Shown here one piece after another: positions 42,913 through 52,118 of a stretch of DNA of 64,000 bases. The position numbers and the translations under genes were made by a program. The DNA comes from Methanococcus vannielii SB. Its GTDB lineage: Archaea > AGJL01 > Methanococci > Methanococcales > Methanococcaceae. The DNA is taken from assembly GCF_000017165.1 (NCBI RefSeq), contig NC_009634.1, forward strand, positions 448,249-512,248. Direction: 5' to 3'. Within the stretch, counting starts at the first letter, position 1. Every line of letters starts with the position of its first letter. The notes beneath the pieces are model-generated. The model saw nothing but the letters and a program-made list of their open reading frames with translations, was not told the origin of the DNA and ran no database searches.

Positions 42913-43569
42913 TTATAATCTGTTTACAGAGTTTCTTAATTCGTTTACTGCAGAGTTGATGTCTTCTTTTCCATAAATTGCAGAAGCAGCAATTAAAGCA
43001 TCGGCACCTACTGCTACTACTTTTGGAGCAGTATTTACATTTATTCCGCCATCAACAAATATTTTAGTATCATAATTTTCAGAAGTTATCTTTTTTTTCA
43101 ATACGTCTATTTTTTTAACCATTGGGTTTATAAACGATTGACCGGAAAATCCTGGTTCAACACTCATTACCAAAACCCCGTAAAGTTCGTCTAATACGTA
43201 TTCTAAACAGTCTATAGTTGTAGAAGGATTTAGTGCAATTATCGGTTTTGCACCGTATTCTTTTATCAAATCTATAGTTTTAAATAAATATTTAGTAGAT
43301 TCTGCATGAAAAGCAACCATTTCGGCGTAACCTGCAACTTTTGGAATAAATTTCTCAGGGTTTTCTACCATCAAATGAACGTCCAGTGGAAAGTCCGTTA
43401 TCTTTTTCAAATCCATTGGGACACTTAATCCCAGACTTAAATTTGGAACAAAATGCCCATCCATGATGTCTACATGGAAAAAATCAATTTTTGCGTTTTC
43501 TGCTTTTTTTACTTCCTCACTCATGTTTCCATAATCCGCAGAAAGAATTGATGCACCAATCATTACCAT
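42913..43569 (-). CDS. rpe: Ribulose-phosphate 3-epimerase
   Basis: TIM barrel of 218 residues. IGASILSADYGNMSEEVKKA, DFFHVDIMDGHFVPNLSLGL (metal ligands His and Asp), DVHLMVENP, VLVMSVEPGFSGQSFINPMV and FVDGGINVNTAPKVVAVGAD are the complete signature set. It interconverts ribulose-5-phosphate and xylulose-5-phosphate. It lies between the two halves of transketolase, so the set forms a non-oxidative pentose phosphate unit. GGTGA precedes the ATG. Confidence 0.95.
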   Translation of the reverse strand: MVMIGASILSADYGNMSEEVKKAENAKIDFFHVDIMDGHFVPNLSLGLSVPMDLKKITDFPLDVHLMVENPEKFIPKVAGYAEMVAFHAESTKYLFKTIDLIKEYGAKPIIALNPSTTIDCLEYVLDELYGVLVMSVEPGFSGQSFINPMVKKIDVLKKKITSENYDTKIFVDGGINVNTAPKVVAVGADALIAASAIYGKEDINSAVNELRNSVNRL

Positions 43570-43611
43570 TTATTTCACCGTTTTTAAGTATTACATAATT
43601 ATTAGAAAAAT

Positions 43612-44439
43612 TTATTCGAGTTCTGTAAGTGCTTTTTTTAGTTCTTCTTTATTTGGTGCTTTTCCGTGGAATCCCACATTATTTTCCATGAAAGATACGC
43701 CTTTTCCTTTTATAGTATTTGCAATAATCATTTTTGGCTTTCCATTTTTCATCAATTTTGCATTTTCTACAGTTTTAATAATTTCTTCGTAATTGTGGCC
43801 ATCAATTTCAAATACATCAAAACCAAATGCGTTAAATTTAGCTTTTAAATCGCCTAAACACATTACATCTTCAGTACATCCGTCAATTTGGAGTTTATTT
43901 CTATCAACAAAGCCTATGAGGTTATCAAGTTTGTAATGTGATGCAGCCATTGAAGCTTCCCATATTTGGCCTTCCTGACACTCCCCATCTCCAAGTAATA
44001 CAAAAACGTAATTTTCATAATTATTTAATTTACAGCCGATTGCAACTCCAACTGAAGACGAAAATCCCTGTCCAAGAGAGCCAGTATTTACTTCAACACC
44101 CGGGATTTCAATTGTCGGGTGCCCCTGTAAAAGTGCCCCAAGTTGCCTTAATTTCCAAAGCTCTTCCCTTTTAAAATAATCCAAATCTGCAAGTGTAACA
44201 TATAATGCGGGACATGCGTGCCCCTTACTTAAAATAAACCTATCCCTATATTGCATTTCTGGATTATTACAATCGAATTTCATTATATTATAAAATAATG
44301 ATACAATAATATCGATTGCTGAAAGTGAGCCACCAGGATGTCCAGACTCTGCAATCCCTATCATTTTAACGATATCGTGTCGCAATGCCTTTGATTTTTC
44401 ACTTAGCTGCTTATAATCCATAGGTTTGTTACATTTCAT
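43612..44439 (-). CDS. Transketolase N-terminal subunit
   Basis: Protein of 275 residues containing the PP-binding domain of transketolase. [60 protein letters not shown] and [20 protein letters not shown] are diagnostic, with the ThDP/Mg2+ site GDGECQEG...N. It needs the C-terminal subunit encoded downstream, with rpe in between. The start has GGTGA five bases upstream. Confidence 0.92.
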   Translation of the reverse strand: MKCNKPMDYKQLSEKSKALRHDIVKMIGIAESGHPGGSLSAIDIIVSLFYNIMKFDCNNPEMQYRDRFILSKGHACPALYVTLADLDYFKREELWKLRQLGALLQGHPTIEIPGVEVNTGSLGQGFSSSVGVAIGCKLNNYENYVFVLLGDGECQEGQIWEASMAASHYKLDNLIGFVDRNKLQIDGCTEDVMCLGDLKAKFNAFGFDVFEIDGHNYEEIIKTVENAKLMKNGKPKMIIANTIKGKGVSFMENNVGFHGKAPNKEELKKALTELE

Positions 44440-44887
44440 TTTTTCACCAAAATAAATATCCTTTCTAAGTTACTTTAATATTAACAGAAAAACAAGTGCT
44501 AAAAATAAAATAATTGCCTAATATTTATAATACTTGCACTTTTTTTGTCCGTATAGTTTTTACATTTTAAGATATTACATAATTTAGTACTTGATTATTA
44601 GTAAATCTATTTATAAATTTTTTGTAAGGTTGTTAAGAATATAAAAATTTAAAAAGTAGCTATCATTTTTTATTTAATAATCATGTTCGAATTAATTTTA
44701 ATTAATCTAATTTACTCTAATTTACTCTAATTTAATTTAAAATATATTAAACTTTTATTTTATGCGTATATTTAATAAATAATAGTAAATCACTTCTTTA
44801 ACGCATTAATATTTAAATTAGAGCATATATATCACATAAAGTTATCAGACATTTATAAATATGTTAATCAAACGCATGGGTGATTTA
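44440..44887. promoter_or_regulatory. A/T-rich intergenic region upstream of the M42 peptidase
   Basis: No gene is seen in this 448-base gap. An inverted repeat AAGTGC ... GCACTT (about 44493-44560), followed by a T run, could be a terminator or small structured element. TTTACTCTAA is repeated at 44711-44730. A likely box A, CATATATAT, lies near 44824-44832, giving a start of transcription about 30 bases before the peptidase ATG. Confidence 0.4.
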
Positions 44888-45940
44888 ATGAATACAATTG
44901 ACTATTTGAAAGTTCTTGCAACTGAGCCCGGAATTTCCGGAAGAGAAGATAAAATAAGAGAATATATGAAAAAAGAGCTCGAAAAATACTGCAATAGTGT
45001 TGAAACAGATAAACTTGGAAATTTAATTGCTAAAAAAGGAACTATTGGCCCAAAAATAATGATTGCAGCGCATATGGATGAAATCGGGCTCATGGTAAAA
45101 TACATTGATGACAAGGGATTTTTAAAATTTGCAAAAATCGGTGGAATTAACGATCAAATGCTTTTAAACCAGAAAGTAATCGTCCATAGTGATAATGGGG
45201 ATATTGTTGGAGTACTTGGTTCAAAACCTCCCCATAAAATGAAAGAAAGTGAAAAAAATAAATTAATAAGTTCAGAACATATGTTTATTGATATTGGCGC
45301 TAAAAATAAAGAAGATGCTGAAAAAATGGGGGTTCAAATAGGAACTCCAATTTCTTTTAAATCCGAATTTGAAAAATTAGGTGGAAATGCTGTTTCATGT
45401 AAGGCATTTGATAACAGAGCAGGTTGTGCAGTTCTTTTAAAGGTTATAGAAGAATTAAGTAAAACTGATTTAAAGTGTCAGGTGTATGCTGTTGGTACTG
45501 TACAGGAAGAAGTTGGTTTAAAAGGTGCAAAAACATCTTCCTATGGAATAAATCCTGATGTTGCATTTGCTCTTGATGTTACAATTTGTGGAGACCATCC
45601 TGGAATTAAATTAGAGGATGCACCAGTTGAACTTGGAAAAGGCCCTGTTGCAACAATTATTGATGCATCTGGAAGAGGAATTATAACCCATTCACAAGTT
45701 TTAAAAATGGTAAGGGACGTTTCAAAATCAAAAGAAATTCCAGTACAGTACGAAGTAGGGGAAGGTGGAACCACTGATGCCACGTCAATCCACCTTACAA
45801 AAACAGGTATTCCAACAGGAGTTCTTTCAGTTCCTGCAAGATATATTCATACTCCAGTAGAAGTTATAGATTTAAACGACCTTGAAAAAACTGCTGAATT
45901 AGTATTAGAATGTATTAAACAGGTTCATGAGTACTTTTAA
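44888..45940 (+). CDS. M42 family aminopeptidase (TET-like)
   Basis: Metallopeptidase of about 350 residues. [17 protein letters not shown] has the first metal His/Asp; [31 protein letters not shown] (catalytic Glu-Glu) and [13 protein letters not shown] give the rest of the two-metal site. Family members (TET peptidases) form 12-subunit tetrahedra and trim peptides released by the proteasome. ATG 44888 with GGGTGAT upstream is preferred over an earlier ATG. Confidence 0.92.
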   Translation: MNTIDYLKVLATEPGISGREDKIREYMKKELEKYCNSVETDKLGNLIAKKGTIGPKIMIAAHMDEIGLMVKYIDDKGFLKFAKIGGINDQMLLNQKVIVHSDNGDIVGVLGSKPPHKMKESEKNKLISSEHMFIDIGAKNKEDAEKMGVQIGTPISFKSEFEKLGGNAVSCKAFDNRAGCAVLLKVIEELSKTDLKCQVYAVGTVQEEVGLKGAKTSSYGINPDVAFALDVTICGDHPGIKLEDAPVELGKGPVATIIDASGRGIITHSQVLKMVRDVSKSKEIPVQYEVGEGGTTDATSIHLTKTGIPTGVLSVPARYIHTPVEVIDLNDLEKTAELVLECIKQVHEYF

Positions 45941-46056
45941 ATTTTAAATAACTTTTTTAAATATTTTAGATATTTAAAATATCTTAGATGTTTTAGATAT
46001 TCATTTTAATATAAATTTAAAATTAACTATCTTAAAAGAATTTAAAACGTGAGAAT

Positions 46057-46548
46057 GTGGAAGTAAAGATTAAAATAGATACTAAAAACATTGCATGGAA
46101 ATGTAAGTTTTGCGGCAGTTGTTGTGACTGCCCAAGTGTTTCTAAAAAAGATATTGCAAATATATCTGGGCATTTAAACCTCAAATTTGAAGAGTTTACT
46201 AAAAAATATCTTTCAAATTTTGACAAATTTACTGGGAAAATTAAAAAATCTAAGGAAAAATGCGTATTTTTAGATGAAAATAAACGGTGCAAAATCTATA
46301 AAGTAAGGCCCATAATTTGTAGGTTAAGGCCTTACTCCATACAAATTAAAAATAGTGAATTGTGTTTAACGTATGATCCTTGGTTTTTGGAACACTGTAA
46401 TGGGCTTTACATCGGAAATGCGCCTCCAGAAGAAGAATATATAAAACATGCAGAAACGGTTTATAAATACCTTGGAGAAGAAAAAAATACTCCAGAAGAG
46501 TCTTATGAAAAGGCTAAAAAAAGATTAAAAAAGACTAAAAAAGATTAA
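46057..46548 (+). CDS. YkgJ-type cysteine-cluster protein
   Basis: Protein of 163 residues. KCKFCGSCCDCPSVSKKDIA is the CxxCxxCC cluster of the YkgJ/zinc- or iron-chelating family; further cysteines are CVFLDENKRCKIYKVRPIIC and CLTYDP. The eight-cysteine pattern binds Zn or an Fe-S cluster; the partner is unknown. The C-terminus (KAKKRLKKTKKD) is lysine-rich and merges into a low-complexity repeat. It starts at GTG; GTGAG just upstream is the likely ribosome site. Confidence 0.8.
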   Translation: MEVKIKIDTKNIAWKCKFCGSCCDCPSVSKKDIANISGHLNLKFEEFTKKYLSNFDKFTGKIKKSKEKCVFLDENKRCKIYKVRPIICRLRPYSIQIKNSELCLTYDPWFLEHCNGLYIGNAPPEEEYIKHAETVYKYLGEEKNTPEESYEKAKKRLKKTKKD

Positions 46549-46604
46549 AAAATGTTAAAACTAAAAAATGTTAAAAAGACTAAATAAATAAATAAATAAA
46601 TCTT
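46508..46604. repeat. A-rich low-complexity repeat at gene end
   Basis: AAAAAAGAYTA and AAAAAATGTTA units recur through the end of the YkgJ-type gene and its 3' gap. They finish in five copies of TAAA near 46585-46604. The C-terminal lysine run of the protein is encoded by this tract, so its length may vary between strains. Confidence 0.65.
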
Positions 46605-46626
46605 AATTTACATTTTATCACTTAAA

Positions 46627-46923
46627 TTAACAAAATGTCCTGTTTGATACGGGAATACATAAGGTTTGATTACACTTTGGGCATTCAATAGTCACTTTAT
46701 CAAGTTCGTAATTTTCTGCAAAAGGGGAATCACAGTAAGGACAATACCAGATTTTTTTGCCTGTTTTTTCACATGCGCCTATTTCTCCCACAGTAGGGTG
46801 TTTTTTAAAAGTAACAGAACTTTCTTTATCTTGATATTTGAAAAATAAGGCTATTAACTCTTTATATAATTCAACAGCTGATTTTTTTATGCATGTTTCT
46901 TCATTACATACAGGACATTGCAT
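46627..46923 (-). CDS. Small zinc-ribbon-like protein
   Basis: Protein of 98 residues, not recognised. It has three CxxC knuckles: MQCPVCNEETC, YCPYCDSPFA and IECPKCNQTLC, which would bind one or two zinc ions. A short helix (ELYKELIALFFKYQDK) separates the first from the others. It probably binds nucleic acid or protein, as many archaeal zinc-ribbon proteins do. It is not tightly linked to its neighbours. GGTGG lies upstream of the ATG. Confidence 0.75.
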   Translation of the reverse strand: MQCPVCNEETCIKKSAVELYKELIALFFKYQDKESSVTFKKHPTVGEIGACEKTGKKIWYCPYCDSPFAENYELDKVTIECPKCNQTLCIPVSNRTFC

Positions 46924-47196
46924 TTTACCACCAAAAAATATAAATTAATATTTACTATAAAAAATTTAACTTTTTATTATTTAATAGTTGTTTCAAATAT
47001 AAAATAAGTTTGTAAAGGTAAAAAAATTAAAATAACATTTTTTAATTTACCGTGTAAATGGTAACATTTTTATTTTTGTGGTTTAGATAAGTATTAATGT
47101 AATAGAATAAAATAGAATAGAATAAAATTAGGTTTAAGTTAGTTTTGATAATTAAAAATTTAATTTATAATATAACAGTATGAATGGGGGCACCTA

Positions 47197-49038
47197 ATGA
47201 AAAAAAATGCATCTGGCAAAATAAAAAATAAGTTGCTTTTATATTCCATAATACTTGTAATTATTCCAGTATTGATGTTAAGCTATATTTCAATAAATAC
47301 GGCATCCAACCTGATAGATTCAAATAAAGAAGCTATTATGGATAAAAACATGGGTATTTTAAACGAAAGATTTGAATCAACATTCGTTGAATTTGATGTC
47401 ATGACTTCGTATACTGCAAATTTAAATGTTGTAAAAGATGCTGTAAAAAGAAAAGATAAAGAGTTTCTTTCGGATTTTGCGTATAATTTAAAATTAGAAT
47501 CCGAAGTTGACCTTGTAGCATTTACTGATACTGAAGGAAACATTATACAGTCAAGTAGTGAAAATAATGTAGAAATAAACGATTACGTTAAAAAACTACT
47601 TAAGGATAGCTTTACCCATTCTTTTGAAATTTTACCTGAAAGTGAAGCTTTAAAATATAACGACCATGATTTAGATGGAGATGCATTAGTAATATTTGCG
47701 TTAGCACCAGTATATTATGAAAATGAGGTTATTGGTTCTGTTGTATATGTTGATATTATAAATAATGAAAATTACGGGGTAGAAAAAATTAAAGAATCTA
47801 CTAATGATGAAGCATCGATTTATTTAGGGGATACAGTAATTTCAACTACGATTACTGAAAATGGAGAATATATCGTAGGTAAAAAAACTCCTGAAATAAT
47901 ATATGGCCCAGATATTCCTAAAAGTAGGTATTTTGGCGTTTTTGAATATTTGGGTGAAAGATACATTTCAAAATATGCACCAATATCAAATTCAGATGGT
48001 GAAGTTATAGGGATGCTAGTAGTAAATTCATTAGAGTCCCCATTTATTGCATTTAAAAATAAAGTAATAAAAGAGCTATTGTTTGCAGGAATATATGCAA
48101 TGTTATCTGCAGTATTTATAGCATTTATTATTTCATCATCAATTACAAAACCAATATTAAAACTTAAAGAATCCGTAGAGATATTCAAAGACGGTAACTA
48201 TAAGCATCGTGCAGATATTAAAACAGGAGATGAAATAGAAGAATTAGCCGATTCATTTAACCATATGGCAATCGAAGTAAATTTAGCACATGAGAAATTA
48301 AAAGAGCGTGCTGAAAGAATTGAAGAGTCTTACGATGAATTAAAAGATCGTGATAAATTAAAAACAGAATTATTATCAGCAGTGTCTCATGAATTAAGAA
48401 CGCCCCTTACATCAATTAAAGGATATTTAGAATTATTAAGGGAAGGAGCCGCAGGAAAACTAACAGAAACTCAGAAAGAATTTATTGAGGTAGTTTATGA
48501 AAATGTAAACCGGCTTAGAAGGCATGTTGAAAACATTAAAGACCTTGTAAAAGTAGATTCTCTTGAAAATAAAGTTAAGCTTGATGGAGTAAATATTAAA
48601 AATGCAGTTTCTGAGATAATTGACAATGTGAAAAATTTTGCAAATGAAAAAAATGTCGTGCTGCTTCAAGATATTGACAATGTGGTTATAAAAGGAGATA
48701 GAATTAAAATAAACCAAGTTCTTGAAAATTTGGTCGAAAATGCAATTTCATTTACAAAACCATATTCAAAAGTTACAGTTGGAGGGTACACTGAAGGTGA
48801 AAATTTCCACTTGGAAGTAACTGATCAAGGAGTTGGAATTCCAAAAGAAGAGTTAAATAATATATTTAAAGACTTTTATAGTGAAAGTTTCTCTTCAAAA
48901 GTCGAAAACGTTGGTGACCCAAATTTTGGACTTATTGCATGTAAAAAAATTATTGAAGCCCATGAAGGTTCAATCTGGGTTGAAAGTAGGGTTGGAAAGG
49001 GAACTACAATACACGTACTTCTTCCAATTTATAAATAA
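47197..49038 (+). CDS. Membrane sensor histidine kinase
   Basis: Protein of 613 residues. A membrane helix at about 13-33, an outer sensing domain of ~250 residues with Cache-like strands (VDLVAFTDTEGNIIQSSS), a second helix near 290-313, HAMP (ITKPILKLKESVEIFKDGNY), a coiled coil, then HisKA with SAVSHELRTPLTS (His398). The ATPase has N box NLVENAISF, G1 DQGVGIP and a G2 stretch DPNFGLIACKK that lacks the usual GxGLGL. The end WVESRVGKGTTIHVLLP is normal. It would autophosphorylate in response to an external ligand, but there is no response regulator beside it. Strong ribosome site GGGGGCACC. Confidence 0.9.
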   Translation: MKKNASGKIKNKLLLYSIILVIIPVLMLSYISINTASNLIDSNKEAIMDKNMGILNERFESTFVEFDVMTSYTANLNVVKDAVKRKDKEFLSDFAYNLKLESEVDLVAFTDTEGNIIQSSSENNVEINDYVKKLLKDSFTHSFEILPESEALKYNDHDLDGDALVIFALAPVYYENEVIGSVVYVDIINNENYGVEKIKESTNDEASIYLGDTVISTTITENGEYIVGKKTPEIIYGPDIPKSRYFGVFEYLGERYISKYAPISNSDGEVIGMLVVNSLESPFIAFKNKVIKELLFAGIYAMLSAVFIAFIISSSITKPILKLKESVEIFKDGNYKHRADIKTGDEIEELADSFNHMAIEVNLAHEKLKERAERIEESYDELKDRDKLKTELLSAVSHELRTPLTSIKGYLELLREGAAGKLTETQKEFIEVVYENVNRLRRHVENIKDLVKVDSLENKVKLDGVNIKNAVSEIIDNVKNFANEKNVVLLQDIDNVVIKGDRIKINQVLENLVENAISFTKPYSKVTVGGYTEGENFHLEVTDQGVGIPKEELNNIFKDFYSESFSSKVENVGDPNFGLIACKKIIEAHEGSIWVESRVGKGTTIHVLLPIYK

Positions 49039-49145
49039 CCTAAAAAAAGTTTTAAAATAAAAAACTTTTAAAATTTTTAAAAGTATGATGCTGTTAAAAA
49101 TTTTTAATTTTAAGTAACTTACCAAATTCAAAAATTAAAAGAAAT

Positions 49146-50324
49146 TTATGCTGCAGAAACTATTTTTATAATATCTCCGTCATTCAATTCCTGATCGGCA
49201 CCAATTCTAAGTTTTTTTCTTGCATCAACTGCATATATAAATTTTTGCCCTATTTCAGTATGGATTTTAAACGCAAGTTCTCTTGCTGTTGAACCTTTTT
49301 TAAGCAAATACGCATCCGGTAAAACATTTCCTTTTTTATCTGAGAATTTACCCTCGTCTTCAACGGGATATACTACAATCATGTTTAATAGGTCAAAATA
49401 AGCATTGTTAATTAAATTTTGAATTCCTGTTCCGCCAAATTTTTCAAGATAATTTTTCATATAGTTTAATGCGTTCTTTTGAGCATCGTTTAAGCGGGTT
49501 TCATCAATTATTTCCATTTTTTTACCATTGTAATTGATTAAACCTGCTTTTTCTGCTTTTTTTAGTGCAAGTTCTATTTCCGAAGACGTAGGAATTACTG
49601 AAAACTCCTTAAATTCTTCCTTTAATTTTTCAATATTTTTTTCTGCATTTTCATGATCAGCCTTGTTTGCAGCTATAATCATTGGTTTTGATGCCTTCCT
49701 TAAATTTGTTGAAAGAGTTAAAATATCACTTTCAGTCCATTTCATTGGGCTTTCATCTAAGTTCCTTAAAGCTGCTGCAACCTGATTTTCAGAAATATTT
49801 AAACCACTTAATTGTTCGTGTATACTTTTTAAAACGTTTTTTTCCTGTTGCGCTCTCCTTGAAAGCCTTTCCCAGTTTTTAGTTAAAATCCCGTATATCC
49901 ACATATCAAGCTCATTTAAAAGGAATTTAACGTCCATGATAGGGTCGTGGTCTTCAGTAATATTTCCTTCTAAATCAGTTTTGCCACTTGCATCAACTAC
50001 AAGTATAAAAGCATCTGCCTGCCTTAAATCATCTAAAAATTTATTACCCATCCCTTTACCCTTGTGGGCATCTGGAACAAGTCCTGCAACGTCAATAATT
50101 TCAACAGGGATATTACGGACACCGGAAAAACATTTTGAATTGTTTGGGCTGCATTTTAAATTTAAAGTACTGCAAGGACATGGTTTTGTAACAAAAGAAG
50201 TTCCGATATTTGGATTTATTGTTGTAAACGGGTAATTTCCAACATCTGCAACTTTTTCCGTCATTGCATTAAATGTTGTAGATTTTCCAACATTTGGTTT
50301 TCCAACAAGTCCGAGTATTGCCAT
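49146..50324 (-). CDS. ychF: YchF/Obg-type P-loop nucleotidase with TGS domain
   Basis: Protein of 392 residues. The P-loop is GLVGKPNVGKSTTFNAMT; the switch II region is VEIIDVAGLVPDAHKGKGMG; MIIAANKADHENAEK carries the base-binding NKAD motif. A helical insertion (WERLSRRAQQEKNVL) and a C-terminal TGS domain (DGDIIKIVSAA) complete the archaeal YchF layout. Four or five cysteines (CPCSTLNLKC) follow the P-loop. It acts near ribosomes; some homologues prefer ATP. GGTGAT precedes the ATG. Confidence 0.9.
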   Translation of the reverse strand: MAILGLVGKPNVGKSTTFNAMTEKVADVGNYPFTTINPNIGTSFVTKPCPCSTLNLKCSPNNSKCFSGVRNIPVEIIDVAGLVPDAHKGKGMGNKFLDDLRQADAFILVVDASGKTDLEGNITEDHDPIMDVKFLLNELDMWIYGILTKNWERLSRRAQQEKNVLKSIHEQLSGLNISENQVAAALRNLDESPMKWTESDILTLSTNLRKASKPMIIAANKADHENAEKNIEKLKEEFKEFSVIPTSSEIELALKKAEKAGLINYNGKKMEIIDETRLNDAQKNALNYMKNYLEKFGGTGIQNLINNAYFDLLNMIVVYPVEDEGKFSDKKGNVLPDAYLLKKGSTARELAFKIHTEIGQKFIYAVDARKKLRIGADQELNDGDIIKIVSAA

Positions 50325-50440
50325 TATATCACCTTTAAATTATTATTTCCTAATTATTCGTTAAATAAAAATTATCTGTCAAATAAAAAGTGAACTATAT
50401 GTTAGTCCATAATTCTCTTAAATTACTCTTTATCCTTTAT

Positions 50441-51760
50441 TTAAAGTTCTATAAAACCCCATGGTTTTTTTGTTAGTTTAGATAAGTAAATATTTTTATC
50501 AACGTAACTAGCAAGTTTGCTTGGAGTTTTTGTAATTTTTAGAGCTTTTGAAATTTCAAGTCCCCCTCTTGCAAGAATTGTTTGAGTAACCATTGAATTA
50601 AAATTTTCATAATCTACAGATACTTTTGACTTTTTAAGTTCTTTTTCAATGTATTTTATCGTGGATTTTGAATTAAGGTTAAATTCCGACATTTCAAATT
50701 TTGTGTGTGGTTTTGGAACCATTGGGTTTATACTTACATCGACCTTTCTAACTCGCTCTTTTATCTTTTTTGTAAGCGTTATAATTTCACTTATATCTTC
50801 GGGAGTTTCATTTGGAAATCCTACCATGTAGTAAAGTTTTACCGTGTTAATCCCATGTTTTTTTGCAATTTCTATTGCATTAAATATACTTTCTTCATTT
50901 AGTTCTTTATCAATTAAATTTCTAAGACTTTCGCTTCCAGCTTCAGGTGCAATTGTAAGTGTTTTTAGATTTAAAAGCTTTAAAAGTTCGTCTGTAACTG
51001 TATCGGCCCTTAATGACGACGGAGAAATTAAAACATTTTTTTCCGAAATGTATTCGCAAAGTTCAAGAATGTTTTTATAATCACTTACGGATGGCGCAAT
51101 TAATGCAACTTTATTCGCATCAGTATATTTTAAACCCTCGTCAACTAAGTATTTTAAATCGTCAATTTTTCGATATCTTGGGGGGCTATAAATGCACTTT
51201 GCCATGCAAAATCCGCATTTTCTAATACATCCCCTTCCAATTTCAAGCAAATATGCTTTCCCATATGCTCCAGATTCATGCGTTTGCTGTTTTACAGGAT
51301 AATTATTAACATCAAGTTTTTTTGGGTAAATTCTTTTTATTTTCTTATCTTCATCTAATTTAGACGGTAAAAAAACCCCCTGAACGTTAAAATTTCCATT
51401 TATAAGTTCGTAAAGAATATCAGTATTTTCAATTTCGCCAATAACGAATGCATCAAAAAATTCTGCCATTGGAAGCGGATTTGAAATTGCACAAGGGCCT
51501 CCTGCAATAAAAATGGCATTTTTATTTTTTAATCTTAGTTCTTCAACAATCTTTAAAGCATTAAAATAATCATTTTCATATTGGAGGGTTATTAAAATGG
51601 CATCGTTATTCTTTATTTCTGAATAGTTTTCAATAAAGTATACATTTGAAAAAATATCCCTATAGCTATTTAAGTGGCTATTTAGTACGTGAACTGCAAG
51701 GCATGCAATTCCCCCCGTAAACTTATTGGGATAAACTATAGAAACGTTTTTAATTGCCAT
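50441..51760 (-). CDS. Radical SAM protein with N-terminal B12-binding-like domain
   Basis: Protein of about 439 residues. The N-terminal ~150 residues resemble a cobalamin-binding Rossmann domain (NVSIVYPNKFTGGIACLAVH, AIFIAGGPCAISNPLPMAEF). The radical SAM core has EIGRGCIRKCGFCMAKC, a CxxxCxxC cluster followed by one extra cysteine, and YRKIDDLKYLVDEGLKYT after it. TLTIAPEAGSESLRNLIDKE is the typical later strand. It uses a 4Fe-4S cluster and SAM; the substrate is unknown. The ATG at 51760 is preferred over the one at 51787. A single gene, convergent with nothing nearby. Confidence 0.84.
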   Translation of the reverse strand: MAIKNVSIVYPNKFTGGIACLAVHVLNSHLNSYRDIFSNVYFIENYSEIKNNDAILITLQYENDYFNALKIVEELRLKNKNAIFIAGGPCAISNPLPMAEFFDAFVIGEIENTDILYELINGNFNVQGVFLPSKLDEDKKIKRIYPKKLDVNNYPVKQQTHESGAYGKAYLLEIGRGCIRKCGFCMAKCIYSPPRYRKIDDLKYLVDEGLKYTDANKVALIAPSVSDYKNILELCEYISEKNVLISPSSLRADTVTDELLKLLNLKTLTIAPEAGSESLRNLIDKELNEESIFNAIEIAKKHGINTVKLYYMVGFPNETPEDISEIITLTKKIKERVRKVDVSINPMVPKPHTKFEMSEFNLNSKSTIKYIEKELKKSKVSVDYENFNSMVTQTILARGGLEISKALKITKTPSKLASYVDKNIYLSKLTKKPWGFIEL

Positions 51761-51879
51761 TTTTTTCAGCCCTGACCATTTAACCATTTAAAACAATTTT
51801 TGAAATATTAAAAAAATATAAAATAGTGGTTAAAAACAGTATTTATTTTTTAGTTTAAAAATACCTATCAAAATAAAAA

Positions 51880-51941
51880 TTGGTGTCAGCTCGCCCATCT
51901 TTCCTCATAAATCAGAAGCTACTCCGTTCATCATCCACCAA
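51880..51941 (-). ncRNA. C/D box guide sRNA (2'-O-methylation guide)
   Basis: The minus strand reads, in order: TTGGTG stem, C box ATGATGA, a 12-base guide ACGGAGTAGCTT, D' box CTGA, a 3-base spacer, C' box ATGAGGA, a second 12-base guide AAGATGGGCGAG, D box CTGA, then CACCAA, which pairs with the 5' TTGGTG. This is the full symmetric layout of archaeal C/D sRNAs. By the N+5 rule the guides would methylate the U in AAGC-U-ACUCCGU and the C in CUCG-C-CCAUCUU. A box A-like CTTTAAATTT lies 24-33 bases upstream (51965-51974). The target RNAs are not in this window. Confidence 0.9.
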
Positions 51942-51970
51942 TACTTCGGAAGTAAATTTCATGAAAATTT

Positions 51971-51989
51971 AAAGATTTTTTTAATCTTT
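51971..51989. other. AAAGATT-T5-AATCTTT hairpin
   Basis: A 7-bp stem with a 5-base T loop lies upstream of the C/D sRNA and overlaps its predicted box A. The gap 51761-52118 holds this, the sRNA, and a TATATAAAG stretch near 52020-52028 that may serve thiL. No protein-coding gene is seen. Confidence 0.4.
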
Positions 51990-52118
51990 ACTGTTTCAGA
52001 ACTATTATCTCGGATTTTCTATATAAAGGTGATTGTACCGTATTATAAAATAGAGCTAATTTGAAAATAATATTGAAAATAATTAAACTTACAAAAAGTT
52101 AATGAAAAAAGGGTAAAA

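Noticed and set aside
44683-44700. GTTCGAATTAAT as a tRNA T-loop
   Set aside because: No acceptor, anticodon or D stem can be built around it.
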